A stretch of 64,000 bases of DNA from Phellopilus nigrolimitatus (Eukaryota; Basidiomycota; Agaricomycetes; Hymenochaetales; Hymenochaetaceae). The translations under genes and the position numbers were made by a program. Location of the stretch: NCBI GenBank assembly GCA_021029095.1, contig JAJOHG010000136.1, forward strand, positions 1 through 64,000. Reading direction: 5' to 3'. Positions 38,436 to 50,454 of this stretch are shown here, one piece after another (positions within the stretch are counted from its first letter, which is position 1; each line of letters opens with the position of its first letter). The notes under the pieces were generated by a model. The model did no database searches. It had not been told where the DNA came from and saw only the letters and a list, made by a program, of their open reading frames with translations.

Positions 38436-39435
38436 ATGACGAAGAACAATAACAATGTTGATGCGGAACTCGTCGTCCGCGAAGTGACCGACGGCGTCTG
38501 GACGTTCTCCAAGTGCGCATCTCTCTTTAATTCTATCTGAAAGGACTAGTACTTATTTTTTATTTACTCAGACCGTTTGCTCGCGGTGGTCTGATTCCTT
38601 TCGGTGGGCGCTCGACGGCCATCCAGCTCGAGTCGGGAGGCGTCTGGGTTCTCGCGAGCACACCGCTTACGCCTCGGACGCGCGAGAAGCTCTCGGAACT
38701 GGGTGATGTAGCTTTTATTGTATCCCCAGATGCGGTCCATGACTTATATTTGGGTGCGTATTCATTTATTGGCTGCTACTAAAAGCACTTCATCTTAATA
38801 ACATCGCTAGCCGAATTTCAGGAGGCCTACCCAGCTGCAAAGCTCATCGGGGTTGAGGCGCTCATCAGGAAAGAGAACCTGAAAGGTCTAACGTTCGGCG
38901 GAGGTGCGTATTCCTGTACATGTACAATGCCTTTCTCGTCTTCCACCGAATACTGGAATTTAACGCCGCAGTCTACGGCCGGGACCCCGCGGACGCGGCT
39001 TTCGGCTTCGAGCACGAGATCGCCGCGTGCTACTTCTCGGGGTTCAAGAACAAGGACGTCGCGTTCCTGCACGCGCGCTCGCGCACGCTTGTCGAGGCGG
39101 ACCTGCTCTTCAACCTGCCTGCGCACGAGCAGTATGGCGGGCACGCGCCGTGGTTCCCGTTCGCTGCGGCGCTGAGCCCGTACACGGCGCTGCACCGGCG
39201 CATCGTGTGGGCGCTGAGCGAGGACAAGGACGCCATGCGGCGCGACGCGCGCACGGTCGCGGGGTGGGATTTTGACCGTGTCATTCCGTGTCATGGAGTG
39301 CGTATACCCTTTGCTATATCCTTCGAGGAAATAAGATGTCTAACTGGCTTCTCTCGTTTTCGGACTGGACAGGACACGATAGAAACGGGCGGCAAGCGCG
39401 CTTGGGAGGCGGCGTACAAGTTGTATCTTCAGTAA
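38436..39435 (+). CDS. DUF4336-like protein (metallo-hydrolase-like fold)
   Basis: The gene has five exons (introns 38513-38571, 38754-38810, 38904-38971 and 39298-39372, all GTGCG-type donors), giving 246 residues. Motifs match the DUF4336 family: DGVWTFSKPFAR, IPFGGRSTAIQLESGGVWV, ASTPLTP, VAFIVSPDAVHDLYLAEF and YPAAKLIGVE in the N-terminal half. The C-terminal half has HEIAACYFSG, LHARSRTLVEADLLFNLP and WDFDRVIPCHGDTIETGG. The HG-type ending and strand pattern resemble the metallo-beta-lactamase fold, but the classical HxHxDH metal site is reduced to isolated residues. Exon 4 has a notably GC-rich stretch. Enzymatic activity is unproven. The start gives MTKNNNNVDAELVVREV. Confidence 0.8.
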
Positions 39436-40734
39436 ACAGTTGCATTTTCTTCCCTCTATGTTACGGCTTCGCTCTCATGATTAAGGCAGACTCTTATGTT
39501 CAGTTCTCGGGACACTAATACATATATAACTGATTCCGTACTAGCCTGGCTCATTCCAGGACCGTGTTTGAAGCTGTATTTAATTCTAAATCTGCAGAGT
39601 ACGCTAAGTCACTGCTCTTGAGCGAGCCCTTGATGCTCCTGCAGCCGATTTTAGATTCCATTGTTCCCTTTGGCCCGCAATTTCAATTATAATCTCTATT
39701 CTTGCACTGTGCATGTTGAACTTCAAGCGATATTTGTCAGCTTCAATCGCAGCATTCTGCCTCAACTCTCCCATCAGTATTTCTTCGACAGAGAAAAAAA
39801 AAGACGAGCATACGTGCCTTTTAATTTTAAGATGATATGCAATTTCTGGGAAAATTTGCTACTGTCATCTGTAAAATTAGAGTAACTACGGTCAGTTCTG
39901 TGGCATTTCATCGATGCTACAGAATTGCCGCGCGACATTAGTTTAATGGAACGGCAAAAATTACATCCGTGGGGAATGGCACGGCAAGGCGCAGAGTTGT
40001 TGCAAGCCCTTCAGCGAAGGAACGGTGCAAAGTTACGATTCCTGTAAAGGGAAGCGTTCTTTCACACTTAGCGTTTTCACCAGCAGTGGCTGTGTAATTT
40101 GTCACGGTCACATTACAAAAAGTGGCCCGGAAAGTGCCGTAAGTGTACAAAAAGTGTACAAAATATTTTGTTACAGGGGGGTGTCAACATAGCCACATAG
40201 CACCGCCACGGGTCACACTTTTCCTCGCGAGCTTTTCGCTACGTATTTTCACGTTTTTGATTTAGTTTTTGCTCGTGTTTCCTTTCTTTCTTTTCGGTTG
40301 GTATGGCCTGTGTCTAGGCTACGTTTGCATGTAAAAATGATGTGCTTATGTTGTACCTAGACTTCGTGAAAAATCGTTCGGTTGTTCGCTCTCTCCATGA
40401 CGCCTGTTTCCCGCGCAAATGCAGAATTGAATCCTTTTCCACTCTTTATTTCTAAGTTCTTTCTTCTTCTTCACCATCACCAACCTCGTTTTCGTCATCG
40501 CTGCCGCCACTACCCTCGTCCTCGTCGTTCCCATCGCCGCCCTCGTCCCCGTCTCTGCTCTCGTCCCAGCCGCCGCTCTCGTTTCGCCGCGCCCTGCCTT
40601 GTCCTCGTTGCCGCCCACCCTCGTGCACACCAACCGCACACCCTCAACTGGGAAGGAAAAGAATACTGGCTTAGAAGCTCGTGTCTGTACTACAGACACG
40701 AGTGGTTTAAACCAGATTGTGAACACATCGTGGA
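39436..40734. other. Intergenic, 1.3 kb, no gene seen
   Basis: The left part is AT-rich without motifs. From about 40450 to 40620 the plus strand is strongly pyrimidine-rich with CGTC/CTC repeats. Upstream exons of the decayed family copy may have been here but were not recognisable. Confidence 0.4.
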
Positions 40735-41346
40735 GTACTCGCGCACGCCACGGCGTTCTGGAGCAACCCGAAGCACATTGCTGGCGTGTTTGTGGATTTT
40801 ACGCTCACGTTCGACGGCGTCGTGGGTGCCCTACACGAGCACTCTGTGCGCTCGTTCGCAAAACCCGACGAGAATCCGTGGGAAGGTTTGGTGCTTGAGT
40901 AATACCGTCCGACGCCGATGACCGTGCAGATCGCGTACGCGCTCTTCGCCGTTCTGTCATTCCCACCAACTACCACCATGGCGGACATGGAGGCGCTCGG
41001 AAAGAAATTTACGTGCGGGCGGTGCACCAAGAAAGGCGCGCTGAAGTGGACAGAGCTTGTACGTCCGTTTCTTTCGACTAGAGCAGCCAGGCTTATAATC
41101 TGACTGATACCCGGATCTTCCAGGTCGAGCATTTCCATCAAGAAACGGTCATACACGAAGTGTGCGCTCCGTACGGCTCCTTTCTTCCTTTTTACGGGTC
41201 CCGATGCTTACTTCTTTCGATACAGGACTCGTTTAGACCCCCATGACCTGACAGCACCCGAGAATCTGCATCCGACAGCAATGTGGGACTATGGAAGAAA
41301 GTTGTCGATGGATCAGTGTGATGCACCGTCTATGCATAACTTGTAA
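40735..41346 (+). pseudogene. Decayed copy of expanded basidiomycete family
   Basis: Read in the right frame, this matches the 3' half of the neighbouring gene at 41526: ATAFWSNPKHIAGVF, TFDGVVGALH, RSFAKPDENP, YRPTPMTVQIAYALF, TTTMADMEALGKKFTCGRC and KWTEL. A TAA stop interrupts the motif LEEYRPTP, which reads LE-stop-YRPTP. The intron after KWTEL and the following exon (VEHFHQETVIHE) are conserved, and a final exon appears readable to 41346 (RLDPHDLTAPENLHPTAMWD). The 5' exons are missing. The stop codon and missing exons mark it as a pseudogene, a degraded tandem duplicate. The function of the family is unknown. Confidence 0.75.
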
Positions 41347-41525
41347 AAGCAATGAGTCCGATAATCTCCTAAACTACTCTCGTTAGTGTAAGCTTGCTGA
41401 CACAATCTAGGATCGGCTCTGAAAAAGATATCTGTACGTTGCTGGACATATCTCCAAATATACGGCTCAACCAGCTCGTAATTTCATATCCATGTACAGA
41501 AATATTTCCGACTGCAATTTCCGTT

Positions 41526-42886
41526 ATGTTTGCTCACTCGTCCTTCATAGCACCTTTTGCGGAAGCTACAGAAACCGAAGCTTCATTTTCACATAGATTG
41601 AACTCTTCATTGCATTCATCGCATTCCTATTACTTCGTGGAAGCGGCTGTGGTTATGTACGAAAAGTGGCGCTCTCTCGATCGCGAGAATCGAGATGCTT
41701 TCCTTCGGGAACGTACGAACTTCCTATTTAAAATTGCTGTGGTACGTTGCTGATGTTGTTGCATTTCAATTACTTATGAGGTGCTCTTCCATCATGCGAA
41801 CTATAGTTTTCTTTAAAGCTGAAACGGTGGCTCGATTCGAAGAATACTAAGAAGATCGCGAGAATTCGCAAGACTCAAGAGAATTTTAAATCGAAGTGCG
41901 ACTTTCATTAAGAAGCTTATTTGACCATCGCGTTGACTAGCCTTCGACAGTATATTCAGAAGGCTACGAGCCTTAGGCTACGTGGACGAAGACCTTCACC
42001 CGGGAAATAATTTTGATGAGCGCGGCTGGAAGTGGAATAAACTGCTGATGCAATCGTGTAAGCTTACCGAAGAAGGTGAGTTGTCCCATGTTTCGCGACA
42101 CCATGATCAGGTAGTCTGACCTTCTCCTTTGAAAATGTTTATCCGAATGCAAGGATGGAGCTACATCCGTCCGCAGCTCGAAGAGACCATCAGCCTCCGT
42201 CAGGAGAAGTGGCGGCGTATTAAGCATAAAACCGCCCTGATCGAGCTCAGTGGCGAAGTCTTAAACTCTGACGAGGGCAAGGATTGCTGCGCGACTGCAG
42301 CCGCCTTCTTCACCCTACCGGACGTTGCGGCGCTTCTTGATTCGGATGACGAAGAGATCTCGTTAGCGCAGAGGGAGGCTGCGCGGGTAGCGTTCATTGA
42401 GCTCATCAAGGAATCTCGCCAGCGTGTCGAAGACGAGTGTGCAGCCATGCTCTTCGATGTCCAGCGTGACGAGGGGATCGGCCTCGGGAGTCGGAATACT
42501 GGCAGTGTATCTCGGCGCCAGGCCGGCTGGAAAGACCATACCACGGGTACCTCTGCGCTTGTGCACCACGCCACAGCGTTCCGGGGTAACCCGGACCATA
42601 CCTGCATGTTTGTGGGCTTTACGCACACAATCGACGGCGTCGTGCGCGCCTTGCACACGCGCGCTAAGCGGACGTTTGCAGACCCCGACGCGAATCCGCA
42701 GGCAGTCTTGGTGCTCGAGGAGTACCGCCCGACGCCGATGACCGTACGGATCGCGCACGCGCTTTTCGCCGAGCTGCCATTCCCACCGGCTACAACCATG
42801 GCGTACATGGAGGCTCTCGGGGAGAAATTCACGTGCAAGCGGTGTGCCAAGGAAGGCGCGCAGAAGTGGACAGAGCTTGTACGTCT

Positions 42887-42919
<33 letters not shown>

Positions 42920-43536
42920 ATTGACTAGAGCGTCTGGATTATAATCTGGTTGATACTCGGATCCTCCAGGTCGAACACTTCCACGAAGAAACGGTCATAC
43001 ATGAAGTGAGCAGCACGAAGACCAGCGCGTCCGGCTCGCGCAAGGCGCTCTCAGCACGCAGGACATCAGCACCTTCCCCATTACATCCCCCGCCCCAACA
43101 ACCGCCAACGCACACCCCCGCGATTCGCTCACCGCGCACGCTATCCCATACAGCACGATCCCGCCCGTGTCTCCTGCGCAGTGAGCCCTTCGCGTTTTCC
43201 TACGGCAGCGACGGCGTGGGCGACACCTCGCTCGCTGAGTCCGTCGCGTCGCTCGACCGGCCCGTGCCCGGCGTTGGCGCTGCGCGCGCGGACATCAACC
43301 TCGATCTCGACGGAGGCGTCGGCGGCGCGATCCGCCTGATCACGAGCACGAGCACGCACAACAACGTCGGCGGGCCGGGGATAATGAGTCCGCCCATCCT
43401 GGCGTCTGTACACCCGCGTTCGACCTCGTCCCGCCCACATCCGGCCGCAGCTCGCTGCGCGAATGGCCGCTGTCGCCCGAGTGCGGCGCGCGCACGCTGT
43501 GGCCGAGCCTCGACGCCGAAATGGATGCGGACGTAA
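41526..43536 (+). CDS. Member of expanded basidiomycete family (unknown function); 3' end uncertain
   Basis: Exons 41526-41741, 41819-41895, 41951-42075 and 42154-42878, then 42970 onward, all join in phase with GT-AG introns. The protein begins with a Ser-rich region, then charged helices (YEKWRSLDRENRDAF, LKRWLDSKNTKKIARIR, RRLRALGYVDEDLHPG, WSYIRPQLEETISLRQEKWRR), an acidic stretch (LLDSDDEEISLAQREA), and the conserved block ATAFRGNPDHTCMF, YRPTPMTVRIAHALF and KFTCKRC...KWTELVEHFHEE, where CxxC plus His may bind metal. The poly-T tract sits in the last intron. The final exon found in the pseudogene copy is absent. The reading frame instead runs into a Pro/Ser/Gly-rich stretch to 43536. The true 3' end may be earlier. 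Confidence 0.55.
42888..42918. repeat. Poly-T homopolymer, 31 nt, in intron
   Basis: A run of 31 T residues lies inside the intron 42879-42969 of the family gene. The equivalent intron of the decayed copy (after KWTELV, 41056 onward) lacks it, so it expanded after the duplication or was lost in the other copy. Confidence 0.85.
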
Positions 43537-43772
43537 ACATAAACACAGACGCAAATACGGACGCGCACGTGGAAGCAGGCGCAGCGCTCTCCCCGCCGCC
43601 GCGCGCCACGCCCTTCGTCTTCGGCTCACCATAGCCCCCGGCGAACGCAGCGTCCGTAGGCGCCTTCTCGAGCGCCGCGAGCAGCGCCCTCGCGGAGGTG
43701 CACGCGTGCTTCAGCGGCGCCAATACACACACCCTCTCGGCGGACGCCCTCGCCCTCGGGCACCCGCAGCAG
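43400..43772 (+). pseudogene. Coding-like stretch broken by frame change and stop
   Basis: Upstream of about 43400 the coding-like frame is that of 43006-43536 (DINLDLDGGVGGAIRL and similar). Downstream of it the protein-like text continues in another frame (AFDLVPPTSGRSSLREWPL, PSLDAEMDADVNINTD) and meets an in-frame TAG at 43632-43634. The same frame then continues (SSALAEVHACFSGANTH) directly into the start of the GATA-finger gene at 43773. It could be the decayed 5' part of that gene, or a sequencing indel plus stop. The alternative is UTR with chance coding bias, favoured by high GC. Confidence 0.35.
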
Positions 43773-45106
43773 ATGGCGCCCAGGCTCTCGGAGGAAGAGC
43801 TCCTGAACTACCAGTTCGGCGCGGGCAGGCGCAGCGCCACGGGCACCACCGCGGGCGTGCGTGGCTGCGCGTTCTTGCACTTCAATCGGAATTCAAGCAA
43901 GTGTTGCATTTTTATTCTTTTTGCACGCAATTTTCTTATTATTTCCATAGAACCGCCCACAGTAAATATGAGAACAAATCGGTAACTACCAAAAGTCTCT
44001 TTGCCCTCGTCGGGCACCCCTCCGATGGATCAAGGGTCCAGTGCGAGCTCCGCCATAGAGACACAGTCGTGCCAGCCAATCATCAACTATCTCAGCGACG
44101 GCGAGCTTGACCGGCTCGACAAGGAGCGCGAAAAGGAGGCGAACAAGCGGCGGAAGCGCACCACTGCCAAAACGCGAGCCGCTCAAGACACACCGCACGC
44201 TGGCGATCGGGTTCCCCGAGGTCGACCCGTCGACTATCGCGCTCGCGGCGGCGGCAGCTGCGCCGACATCACGCAGGGCGACAGCCGCGGCGTCGGTCAC
44301 CATTACGAATATGGTGGCATCCGAGAACGGGACGGCTATCATTCCGACGGTCTCGAGCACTCCGTCGGCACCTGCGGTCCTGCTATCGAAGGCGAAGGGT
44401 ACGTTCAAAGCGCCGAAGTACACACAGTCGAATTTGAAGGCGCGTGCAAACGTCACCGCGGCGACGCCATCGACGGTGGCAGACTCGTCGACATTCGAGC
44501 CGCTGGAAGGTGACTTGCCGCTGCCCATTTCTTCGACTTCTGCCTCGGCGCAGGACTCGAAGGCCTCAATGATGGTCTCGGCACAAAGACGAAGAGAACT
44601 CGAGAAGGAGGCGAAGGAGCGCGAGTATGCAGATGGACAGTGTGCGAACATGATTGATGGCATCTGGCATTGCTCGAATTGCGGTTGTCCTGATAGTATC
44701 GCTATCGGACGTCGAAAGGGCCCGCTTGGAGACAAATCTCAGTGCGGTGCATGCGGTGAGAGCGACTCTGTCCTTCCGTACTTTGCAAAACTGACACTTC
44801 ATGCTAGGCAAAATCTGGCATCGCCATCGTCGGCCACGATCTGTGGAGTACAATACCGACGCGGAATTCTGCATCAACCTCAAAATGGAGGGCGAGCGGG
44901 CCAAGGCGAGCGCAAAAAAGCAAGGCGGCACCGTGGCGCTCCGCGCGCCTAACATCCAACAGGACCAAGCGCCGACACCCTCGTCCATGACGGACGACCA
45001 ATCGTCGCCGACGGTGCTGAAGCACGAAGCGTGGGTCGAGATCAAGTCGCCGAAGAAAATGCGGGCCTCGCCAAGGTCGGACACAGAGTGGATACACGTC
45101 GCGTAG
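43773..45106 (+). CDS. GATA-type zinc finger protein like Snf5 C-terminal region
   Basis: A three-exon model (43773-43856, 44059-44755, 44808-45106; GT-AG introns of 202 and 52 bp) gives 1,080 nt in phase, or 359 residues. A basic Ser/Thr-rich region (KRRRTSGG, LPKREPLKTHRTLAIGFPEVD) leads to TFEPLEGDLPLPISS and a charged helix, then the finger: IDGIWHCSNCGCPDSI, GRRKGPLGDKSQCGACG and KIWHRHRRPRSVEYN. The CxxC-x~20-CxxC spacing is that of GATA-like fingers, and the RRKGPLGDKSQC/HRHRRPR context recalls fungal Snf5-type SWI/SNF subunits. The SNF5 repeat domain expected N-terminal to it was not found in this window. The gene is therefore either a partial copy, a separate finger protein, or a 5'-truncated Snf5. 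Nuclear chromatin function is inferred. Confidence 0.65.
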
Positions 45107-45677
45107 ATAGACATGATGTACATACATGACCATGAAAATAGACTTTTGACTGAAGAAAAGAGGTTGAAAATAGTCGAATTTCCTGTTTGTTTTGCAGGCT
45201 ACGCTAGTAGACCAGCCCCCGAGCAGCACGCCACTCGTCGTGCTCCGAAGATAATCAACTTACCACTGTCAGATATGCATTTTCCCTAAATCACTTAATG
45301 TACATGTATACTAAAGCAAAAGTTACAAAAAAGAACTGAAAAAAAAGGAATCGTAACATGCCATGCGCAGCAATGGCCCACAACCAAAGTGATTTCATGT
45401 ACGTTACAGCTTGCATCCGAAGCTGTCACAGACGACCGTGCGAAATGGAGAGATCTGTCTAAAAAGGTGATAGCAGATAGTCCATATTGTAGAAACTTCC
45501 GTACGATAACAAGTCATCGTATGCGCATCGGCGGTATGGAATAGATTGGTATTTAATACATTTTGCGCGCGAGTTGGATCGGCTCGTTCAAGATGATGCA
45601 TCAGATTCGTACACGTACACCCCCGCGCCCTGGAGTTTGTTGGAAACTCGAAAGCTTTTTAGCGACAGACAATTAGA
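45107..45677. other. Intergenic between convergent genes
   Basis: AT-rich spacer holding the 3' UTRs of the GATA-finger and aspartate kinase genes. No other feature seen. Confidence 0.5.
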
Positions 45678-47894
45678 TCAAAACAGCCACGGGCCCACTG
45701 TGAAGTAAAGCTACTTAGCGCAAGCTGGTACAGGATGACGAAAAGGGATGCTTACTTCTGCCCATGGCGCCCTCAGGTTTGATCTGCAAGCAGCTCTGGT
45801 GAATGAGATTGAGCGCCTTTACGGCATCGCGGCCGTCAATAACACATGATATGTTAATTTCGGATGCGCCCTGGCTGATCATCTCAATATTCACGTCACC
45901 CTCCGCCAGCGTCGTGAACATGCGTCCCGCAATACCGACGAGGTTCTGCATCTGCTTTCCAACTAATGAAAGGATGGCCATGTCCGGATGGACCGTGACC
46001 TTCGTGCGGAGGCATGTCAGACTACCAATTCACTATACGTAGTATATTAGATAAAAATAAGCGACGAACCTTTCCACTTTTCTCGAGTTCCCTTATGAGC
46101 CGGTCCAGCATGCGCTTGCCCAGCGCATCCTCAATCGCCATACTCACGTGCACCTCGCTTGTACTAATCAAATCGACGACCACACCAAAGCGATCCAGAG
46201 TACCGAATATACGCGCAAAGAACCCATGCGAGACGCTCTTCCTGTTTGAATGTATGTTTAGCACAGCAATCCGCTCTTTGATCGTCACCGCCGTTGGCAA
46301 CTTCCTGCGCCTCGCAAGGGGATCCTCAAGTAGATCAGAAGAGTTAGTGCCTAGCAAAAGTTGGGCAGCATCAACGTCGGGATCCGGATGAATGACCGAT
46401 CCACCTCCAGACGGGTTCTCCACGTTCTTGATTCGGATTGGGATCTGCCGGCGGATAACCTGCTCCATTGTGAACGGATGAACGACCTCGCTGCCGTAAT
46501 ACGTGAGCTCCGCAGCTTCGTCCGGAGAAATGACCGATATCAGGCGTGCAGTAGGCACCTTGCGCGGGTCCGCCGTGAAAATCCCGTCAACCTCCTTCCA
46601 GATTTGCAACTCGGACGCCTGCAGCCCGACAGCTGCGAGCGCAGCGAGCAGGTCCGTGTACCCGCGTCCTATTTGGCGCAGCAACGAACCCGGCACGGGC
46701 CCGAAGAAGCCCGTTACGACAGGCACGCGGTTCCCGCATTGTTGCAGACGCTCGCCGACAGCCTGCGCAACGCGGTCGTAGAACGACTGGTCGAGCGTGC
46801 CTTGCGGGCCGGACTGTTCGCCGTCCGGGTCGTCGGCATTCAGCGAAGGTACGACGTTCTCAAGCGAGACGAATTCGGCGTCGATACCGCGGTCACGTAA
46901 GACGGCAGCAACAACCTTGCACGAAAGGCGCTCACCGACGCCAACGATGTTGTCTCGCGACCGGGGCGATATCTCGTCGATAATCTTTTTTGTATTGGTT
47001 AGATTATATTTTAAAGTCACGAGAGTACGAGAAACGACAGAAGAGAGCGCAACAAAAAAAGGAAGAACAGTTTACCTGAGCAGCAAACAGGAAGCTCCTT
47101 AGTCCGTCGCAGTCGCGTTCAATTTCCGCCTCTAACTCCTTTAAAAGCTCAGGGTTGCGGACCGATGCGCGTGCCGCCGTGAGATGGTCCAACCGGAGCA
47201 TGTCGACCGTCGCCTGGAACGGTTGAGTTGCGAAACCCGACGCCGTGCCATTCGGACTCTGCGGCTGCACCAGGCTCGTCATTCCGAGCGTCGAAAAAGG
47301 CGAAGGCGATTCTGATCGTGGCGAGCTGGGGCTGCGAGAACTCGATACTGCGTCCGATGCATTCGCCCCGACTACCACGTTACTCGTACTTTCTTTGCGC
47401 GACCAGAAGCCCTTGCTGTGTGCGACTCCGGCCGTGGTGGCTATCAATTGCGGAGTACATGTCCCGGGACTCGCGATCCCGGGAGAAGTCGACGGCGCAT
47501 TACGTTGGAGGGCCTCTGCGGCAGCGCGAAGTAGAAGGTTGGTCGTGCCCAGCGCTTTTGTGGAGCCTGAACGCGCAGAGCATACGATGGCAATCTTATG
47601 TCGCTCAAGATATGCTCTGGCCGTTTCAGAAAGAGTGATGAATGGGTGTTTCGCTGCGCCTTCACGGAATTATGGCTAGACTCACGGAACAATCTCCTCT
47701 GCAATTTTGGCTGCAAACTTTCCTACACTCGTTCCACCGTATTTTTGCACGATCCATGTCGCAGCGGGGTCGGCGCTGTTCTGGTACAAGTTTGGAGGTG
47801 TTGGCGGGCTCGGCGATGACATGGTCGAAGACGACGCATCGGACAAATGTGGTGATGTCTGTCTCGAACCTGGTCCGGATGAAGATATCGACAT
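45678..47894 (-). CDS. HOM3: Aspartate kinase
   Basis: This enzyme phosphorylates aspartate, the first step to threonine, methionine and isoleucine. The start at 47894 gives MSISSSGPG. A Ser/Pro-rich lead precedes WIVQKYGGTSVGKFA, the ATP-binding signature. A fungal-type linker of about 80 Ser-rich residues comes after IVCSARSGSTKALGTTNLL. The kinase core continues with VGVGERLSCK, VPVVTGFFG, IGRGYTDLLAALAA, WKEVDGIFTADPR and ELTYYGSEVVHPFTM. Two ACT domains follow (ITVLNIHSN-like AVLNIHSNRK and MAILSLVGKQMQNLVGIAGRMF), where threonine feedback should act. A final GTAAGC-CAG intron (45755-45698) in phase gives an end MGPWLF; without it translation would stop at 45715. Neighbours show no pathway clustering. 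Confidence 0.94.
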
Positions 47895-50454
47895 GGCCAA
47901 ACTCCAATCTTTGTTCGTGGCTGCCAGGGACGCCACAGGTTCGAGTAGCAAATTTATGGAAGTCTGTTAGCCCAACAAAAACTGGCGTCGGCCACTCAAG
48001 TTTTGCGGCCCCAAGAACGAAGTCTATAGCACTTTTAAAGCACACCAGCTTCACAGAAAGCTTCGCACGTAGCCAGCCTCCTCCCGGTCCTGAGGTCAGA
48101 GAATCTGAAAAAAAGGTTGCACGAAAACAGTTCGAGCTGCATGCTGGCTGGAAGTCGCTGAAGATGACTCGCTTCTCCGATTAAGTCCGGCCCATGCTTA
48201 CGCAGGCCGGTCTACCGGCAAAAAAGAAAAGAAAAAAGTAAGAAATCACAAAACGGTTTTGTTGATTCTCGACGCACTCTGGCTCTGAGCAAATTCTGCC
48301 TCCCAACTTTCGAGTGGCACTTACGTTGAGATTTTTATATGATGAGGTTCGTGGGCCGCGACGCGCGCAACACGGGTACCTCTTTTGTCCTCAAACCACC
48401 ATCATGACGAGGGTGGCACACACTTCTACACGTTTTTGTCTTTCTTTCTGTTCCGGTTCTCCTCCGCATCTCCGACTGACTCATTCGCGGAACCCATGAG
48501 GAAAGAGAGGGTCTTGCGACCGACCGGCTGTTATGCAAGTACTCGTCTTCTGCGGCTGCCATGCATTCGCACAGTGACCCGGCCAGCCCATCAACTGAAT
48601 TCAAACATACGGACAGCTTCGCTGCTATCTTACCAGGAATAGGATGAATGCCCCTGTGACGTGCGGGAAAAACGGAGCAGACCTCGATGCACTAAATAGG
48701 AACCATCCAACGTCCAGAAGGCACTCGAGGCTCAGGCACTATTATCCTTGAAAGCCAAACACTAGTACTACCGCAGCTCAATCAGCCACCTATTGACCGG
48801 GTCCCTGTAGACAGCTTCTGTCCTTCGGAACGTCCATGCTACCCGTTTTCCTGCTCCCAGTCCCTTTTGCTTTGCTGAAGCCGTCCAATCATCCCGCACC
48901 CTTTTGTTTACGGATTCTTTACGGTCTACCGGCTTCTTGGAGTCGTATGGCCATCCTCTGATCCGCGCGTCGCAATGCAAGCGGAGTTCACCTTGGACCA
49001 GTAGACTACGCTTTTCATATCAGATGTGATGACGAGATGCTCGTTCCCGGTGGTGAATGTCCAAGCGCTGGGATTACATAGAATCCTTTTGGCAGTGGTC
49101 AAACAAGAAGTAGCTTATCTCAACTCGATCAAGATCGTGCCTAGGGGATAGTAGGGTACGAGATTTCCTCAATTGCATTTGTACACATCGATCAATCCAC
49201 AGGTGCTATCCCCCGCGCGCCTCGCTTGGACTAAGATTGAGCCATCATCTTCTATATTCCTCTGCCACTCAGTTGGACTCCACCACCATCAGCAGTATCC
49301 TAGGACGCAGAAAACCCCTATCAGTGGGATTACCGGGGATATTTCTGAACAAGGCCTATTGTAGAGGATGTGGGACATAAATATACGGCATGCTGGTATG
49401 ACTTGACATTACACGTATAGCATGCTTTTCCGGAGCAGATTATAAGGATCAGGTATAAAATGGGCTGAGTCTCGAGCACGTTGGAAGTTCCCAGAAGTGC
49501 AGACAAGCGTGCAGACAAGCGATGAAGGACGGCAAATTTAGGCTGCTTACTATGCTTGAAAGGCGTAAAACAAGATTGACGCTACGAAGGCGCGCGTCTT
49601 TATCGAATCCGACGTATAGGCCGATGTCCGGCCTTTCGAAAGCCTTCGGTGCCTGGGCGATGCCTGCAGGCTCTACATGCTGTGCTGAAGTTGGTTCTGA
49701 GGCGTTTGAATAGGAAACCGTATGCAAAGACGGTCTAACCATGAGGTGGTCATCAGGCACAAGTACCTGGTGCATCTGCCTCGCCTTCCTTCTTCTCAGG
49801 TTCAGGTAAGCAGCCTATAAGCAAATCTCCGGGACCTCAGATTAGTTGATGGCGTATCATTGTGACTTCGGCATCTCTACTTAGCTGCTGTACCTGACTT
49901 CCAGAAACGTTGTCTCATATATTGTCATTTTCCTCGAATTAAAAGGAGTGAAACTGCAGAACGGTGCTATATTCTTCGTACTATATAAACATCTGAGCGG
50001 CGCGCGTAAAGTCCCAGAGATGCTGCGGAGATGAGAAAATAGAGAGTAAGGAAAAGCCTAATTGGATACCGACAAGATTGATTTGCAGGAGAGTGAGAAA
50101 AGGTAAGGCCGATAAACGCAATACGGAAAGTCAGAGCGCCAGCCCCTTCCGCGGACCTCTTCAATCTCCCCCATCTTAATCTCCTGAACCGTCACGACCC
50201 TGTCCTGCCATCATCACCCATAAGACCCGCGCATCGAAACCGCGTCTGCAAACGCTTCCAAGAACTCCCAGAACTGGCTCTGACTGCTACCGAAAGTGGC
50301 GGACCACGGTAACTACGCTGGCAAGGAGGGCCTCGGGAACTGGAAGGAGGGTGCGAGTTCCAGCTCTAGCGCCAGCACAAGCTCGAGCGGATTTGCCAAC
50401 CTGTTCTTCAATATACCCTCCCGGACTGTGAATGACGACCCGCTGTCGCTCATC
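47895..50454. other. Intergenic, 2.5 kb, no supported gene
   Basis: This region lies between the divergent aspartate kinase and G-alpha genes. Short ORFs only. An open stretch directly upstream of the G-alpha start (50296-50454) encodes DDPLSL before the first ATG and may belong to that gene through an unseen upstream exon. Confidence 0.4.

Noticed and set aside
43463..44110. 215-codon Arg-rich ORF
   Set aside because: Shadow frame of GC-rich coding-like DNA; Arg-rich text typical of a wrong frame, and the GATA gene model uses another frame.
49449..49775. 108-codon minus-strand ORF
   Set aside because: Some protein-like text but no motif, no splice partner and no homologue I recognise.
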